NCBI GenBank assembly: GCA_029962745.1
Contig: CM057153.1
Coordinates: 10,668,617 to 10,732,616 of the forward strand
Direction: 5' to 3'
DNA from: Echinometra lucunter
Lineage: Eukaryota; Echinodermata; Echinoidea; Camarodonta; Echinometridae
DNA: 64,000 bases
Within the stretch, counting starts at the first letter, position 1. The number at the start of each line of letters is the position of its first letter. The notes under the pieces were generated by a model. The model made no database searches. It was given only the letters and a program-made list of their open reading frames with translations, and was not told the origin of the DNA. Positions 63,985-64,000 of the stretch are shown here, in pieces. The position numbers and the translations under genes were made by a program.

Positions 63985-64000
63985 CTGTAGAGATGGGAAG

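Overview
The window is animal nuclear DNA: AT-rich, with genes split into many short exons by GT-AG introns, and with dense microsatellites and small DNA transposons. There is no sign of bacterial or viral gene organisation. The proteins are clearly metazoan. The repeat content (TTAA-bounded miniature transposons, repeated TACATGTA-type words, long AGGTCA-bearing repeats, tRNA-derived SINEs) suggests a marine invertebrate deuterostome, most likely an echinoderm such as a sea urchin. That species guess is inference from texture and protein similarity, not a search result.

Layout. (1) 1-20,514: no exon recognised; intergenic DNA filled with miniature transposons, foldback repeats and microsatellites. 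(2) 20,515-49,305, plus strand: a complete gene for the HD-PTP / PTPN23 orthologue. I place 23 coding exons whose splice phases all agree and whose sum is 7,056 nt (2,351 residues plus stop). Order: BRO1 domain, V-shaped coiled-coil region, a very large Gln/Pro-rich linker encoded by one 3.3-kb exon, a PTP-like domain, and a conserved C-terminal tail. (3) 49,306-56,234: the shared 3' flank of two convergent genes, holding 3' UTR sequence and repeats. (4) 56,235-63,984, minus strand: the 3' two-thirds of the gene for La protein (SSB), six coding exons covering the linker, the atypical RRM2 and the basic tail with its nuclear signal; the La motif and RRM1 lie beyond position 64,000.

The genes are not known to work together. 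HD-PTP is an ESCRT-associated scaffold for sorting ubiquitinated receptors at endosomes; La binds 3' oligo-U ends of RNA polymerase III transcripts in the nucleus.

The most unusual signals are three. First, an array of fourteen 58-bp units directly after a La exon, each unit carrying a copy of the exon end together with its 5' splice site. Second, a more decayed array of the same kind after exon 7 of PTPN23 (exon end plus donor repeated about four times). Third, the PTPN23 catalytic loop reads HCSAGIDRTG: it has the alanine of active phosphatases where the human pseudophosphatase has serine, but an acidic residue just before the arginine, a WPE instead of WPD loop, and Asn in place of the usual Q-loop Gln. 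Several transposon insertions can be dated relative to each other because their target-site duplications are intact.
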